From: Micromonosporaceae bacterium
GTDB taxonomy: Bacteria; Actinomycetota; Actinomycetes; Mycobacteriales; Micromonosporaceae
DNA: 7,523 nucleotides
NCBI GenBank assembly: GCA_019690055.1
Contig: JADGGF010000209.1
Span: forward strand, 1-7,523
Reading direction: 5' to 3'
This document shows positions 6,862 to 7,523 of the stretch, in pieces (position 1 is the stretch's first letter; every line of letters begins with the position of its first letter). The notes under the pieces are model-generated. The model searched no databases. It saw nothing but the letters and a program-made list of their open reading frames with translations, and was not told where the DNA came from. The translations under genes were made by a program, and so were the position numbers.

Positions 6862-6867
6862 AGCCTA
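6862..6867 (-). promoter_or_regulatory. Putative -10 element of a leaderless nfo promoter
   Basis: On the - strand TAGGCT fits the actinobacterial -10 pattern TANNNT and stands seven bases before the ATG at 6854, which would put the transcription start at or next to the A of the start codon. There is no convincing Shine-Dalgarno sequence there, as expected for a leaderless mRNA. I see no clear -35 hexamer 16-19 bases upstream. The call rests on spacing and hexamer only. Confidence 0.5.
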
Positions 6868-7106
6868 CGACCCGGCGCTGACATCCCCGACCCGCTCGTG
6901 CGCCCCGAGGGCGTGCGCCTGTCCCACCCCGGCTCGCGCCGCCGACGGTTGCCGGCGGCGAACGCGGGTGTTCGTCGCCGCGCCGACCGACAACGGCTCG
7001 GCGTGTCGCGCGGGGGGTCGTTACCGTGGCGGCCGTGGCGCGTTGAACGGTGGCGCGTTGACGCAGGGCGATGGCGCTTGCCTGGGCGCCCATCCGGATG
7101 TGTGTT
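6868..7106. other. Divergent intergenic region between nfo and the secreted-protein gene
   Basis: The gap between the two divergent starts (6854 and 7121) has no convincing gene on either strand. It holds an 8-bp stem (6937-6944 with 6953-6960, loop of 8), a 12-bp direct repeat (7035-7046, 7050-7061) and a TTGACG hexamer (7058-7063) that could be a -35 for the rightward gene, although no TANNNT lies at the right distance. Promoters for the rightward gene are expected here but not pinned down. Confidence 0.4.
7035..7061 (+). repeat. 12-bp direct repeat at 15-bp spacing, possible operator
   Basis: GTGGCGCGTTGA occurs at 7035-7046 and again at 7050-7061. A looser match, GATGGCGCTTGC, lies at 7070-7081, and shorter CCGTGGCG copies at 7024-7031 and 7033-7040. 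The cluster lies 40-100 bases before the ATG at 7121, where activators or repressors commonly bind. A chance repeat in GC-rich sequence cannot be excluded. Confidence 0.45.
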
Positions 7107-7113
7107 GGGGAGG
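7107..7113 (+). promoter_or_regulatory. Strong ribosome binding site GGGGAGG for the gene at 7121
   Basis: GGGGAGG ends seven bases before the ATG at 7121. It is the strongest Shine-Dalgarno sequence in the window and fixes the start of this right-edge gene. Confidence 0.85.
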
Positions 7114-7120
7114 CGAACAC

Positions 7121-7523
7121 ATGGTTCAGGCGCGGCACCGGATGTGGGCGTGGGGACTGATCATCGGCGGTGTCGTGGCCTGGCTGTTCGCGGGCGGGCT
7201 GGCGCACGCGGCCGATCCCCCGACCGCCACGTTCACCGCGATCGGCTCTCCTCCCAACGCCTGTGGGTCTCGTCCCGACGTCAATGGCCTGGAGGTGTCC
7301 GAGGGCACGGCGGTCGTGGTCGCCAATCACGTGGGCGTGCCCGCCGAGGTCGTGGTGGCCGGCCAGGCGGTCCTCACCATTGACTACGGCACTGCGGCTC
7401 TGCTGACGCTGGCCGCGGGCCGCTACGAGATCGAGCTGGTGCCGCAGTGTCGCAACATCGCCAACACGCATCCGCTGACCGTGACCGTGACGCCCGCGTC
7501 GCCGCCCCCTCCCGGGTCCCCGT
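7121..7523 (+). CDS. Secreted protein with signal peptide, beta-rich domain and proline-rich linker, 3' end outside window
   Basis: The frame is open to the right edge and gives 134 visible residues. Residues 1-8 are basic (R5, H6, R7), 9-27 hydrophobic, and AHA (28-30) before A31 is a good signal peptidase I site, so the product is probably exported by the Sec pathway. The mature part (32-124) alternates short hydrophobic strands (VVVANHV, AEVVVAG, VLTIDYG, ALLTLAAG, YEIELVP, LTVTVTP) and has two cysteines, C48 and C110, that could form one disulfide. This looks like a small Ig-like or cupredoxin-like beta sandwich, but the family is not recognised. A Pro-rich stretch (SPPPPGSP, 127-134) begins at the edge and suggests a wall-spanning linker to an anchor or second domain beyond the window. 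Start support is strong from the GGGGAGG site. Confidence 0.8.
   Translation, partial: MVQARHRMWAWGLIIGGVVAWLFAGGLAHAADPPTATFTAIGSPPNACGSRPDVNGLEVSEGTAVVVANHVGVPAEVVVAGQAVLTIDYGTAALLTLAAGRYEIELVPQCRNIANTHPLTVTVTPASPPPPGSP

Noticed and set aside
5287..6881. + strand open frames (5287-6201 and 5901-6881) opposite the membrane protein and nfo
   Set aside because: No motif support, and they lie antisense to nfo, whose nine metal ligands confirm the coding strand.
6855..6884. ATG at 6884 as the nfo start
   Set aside because: It would add ten residues atypical of the family ahead of the usual IGAHV beginning and would place the TAGGCT hexamer inside the coding region.
6937..6960. 8-bp GC stem-loop in the divergent region as a terminator or riboswitch
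   Set aside because: Short all-GC stems of this kind are common by chance at this base composition; no T-tract, conserved aptamer pattern or gene end is nearby.
6779..7471. - strand open frame covering the divergent region and the secreted-protein gene
   Set aside because: It has no recognisable domain and opposes a frame with a strong ribosome binding site and signal peptide.
1..7523. tRNA, rRNA, CRISPR array, insertion sequence or attachment site
   Set aside because: No regularly spaced repeats, terminal inverted repeats with a transposase, cloverleaf-like segment or rRNA-like sequence was seen in reading both strands.

Overview
The window comes from the chromosome of a very GC-rich bacterium, almost certainly an actinomycete. 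The evidence is GTG/ATG starts, G/C in nearly every third codon position, many shadow frames left open on the opposite strand, a basic Gly/Arg-rich PBP tail and an actinobacterial-type endonuclease IV. A PonA-type penicillin-binding protein followed by a GT87-family membrane protein recalls the Mycobacterium tuberculosis Rv0050 (ponA1)-Rv0051 order. A Micromonospora/Salinispora-like host is my best guess, from memory of similar gene orders rather than from any search.

Layout: (1) positions 1-2450, + strand, a bifunctional class A penicillin-binding protein whose frame is open to the left edge, so its true start is probably outside the window. Its first 65 bases are pure G/C. (2) 2451-2613, a spacer with three strong stem-loops, two of which share a stem core and look like tandem terminators. 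(3) 2614-4206, + strand, a polytopic GT87-type (DUF2029) glycosyltransferase. (4) 4181-4221, a long hairpin spanning the convergent junction, probably a terminator for both strands. (5) 6854 down to 4228, - strand, a two-gene operon: endonuclease IV (nfo) first, then a large polytopic membrane protein of GT-C glycosyltransferase-like architecture, the two overlapping by four bases (GTGA). A TAGGCT -10-like hexamer seven bases before the nfo ATG suggests a leaderless transcript. (6) 6855-7120, a divergent intergenic region with a 12-bp direct repeat. (7) 7121 to the right edge, + strand, the start of a secreted protein with a clear ribosome binding site, a signal peptide, a small beta-rich domain with two cysteines and a proline-rich linker. 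It is cut off by the window end.

Functionally the left half is envelope assembly: peptidoglycan polymerisation and cross-linking beside a lipid-linked sugar transferase. The right half pairs a DNA-repair enzyme with a membrane protein of unknown substrate. No mobile element, CRISPR array, tRNA, rRNA or phage gene was seen. I do not see strong evidence for a new system; the most unusual points are the nfo/membrane-protein coupling, the triple-hairpin spacer and the G-quadruplex-capable pure-GC start of the PBP gene.
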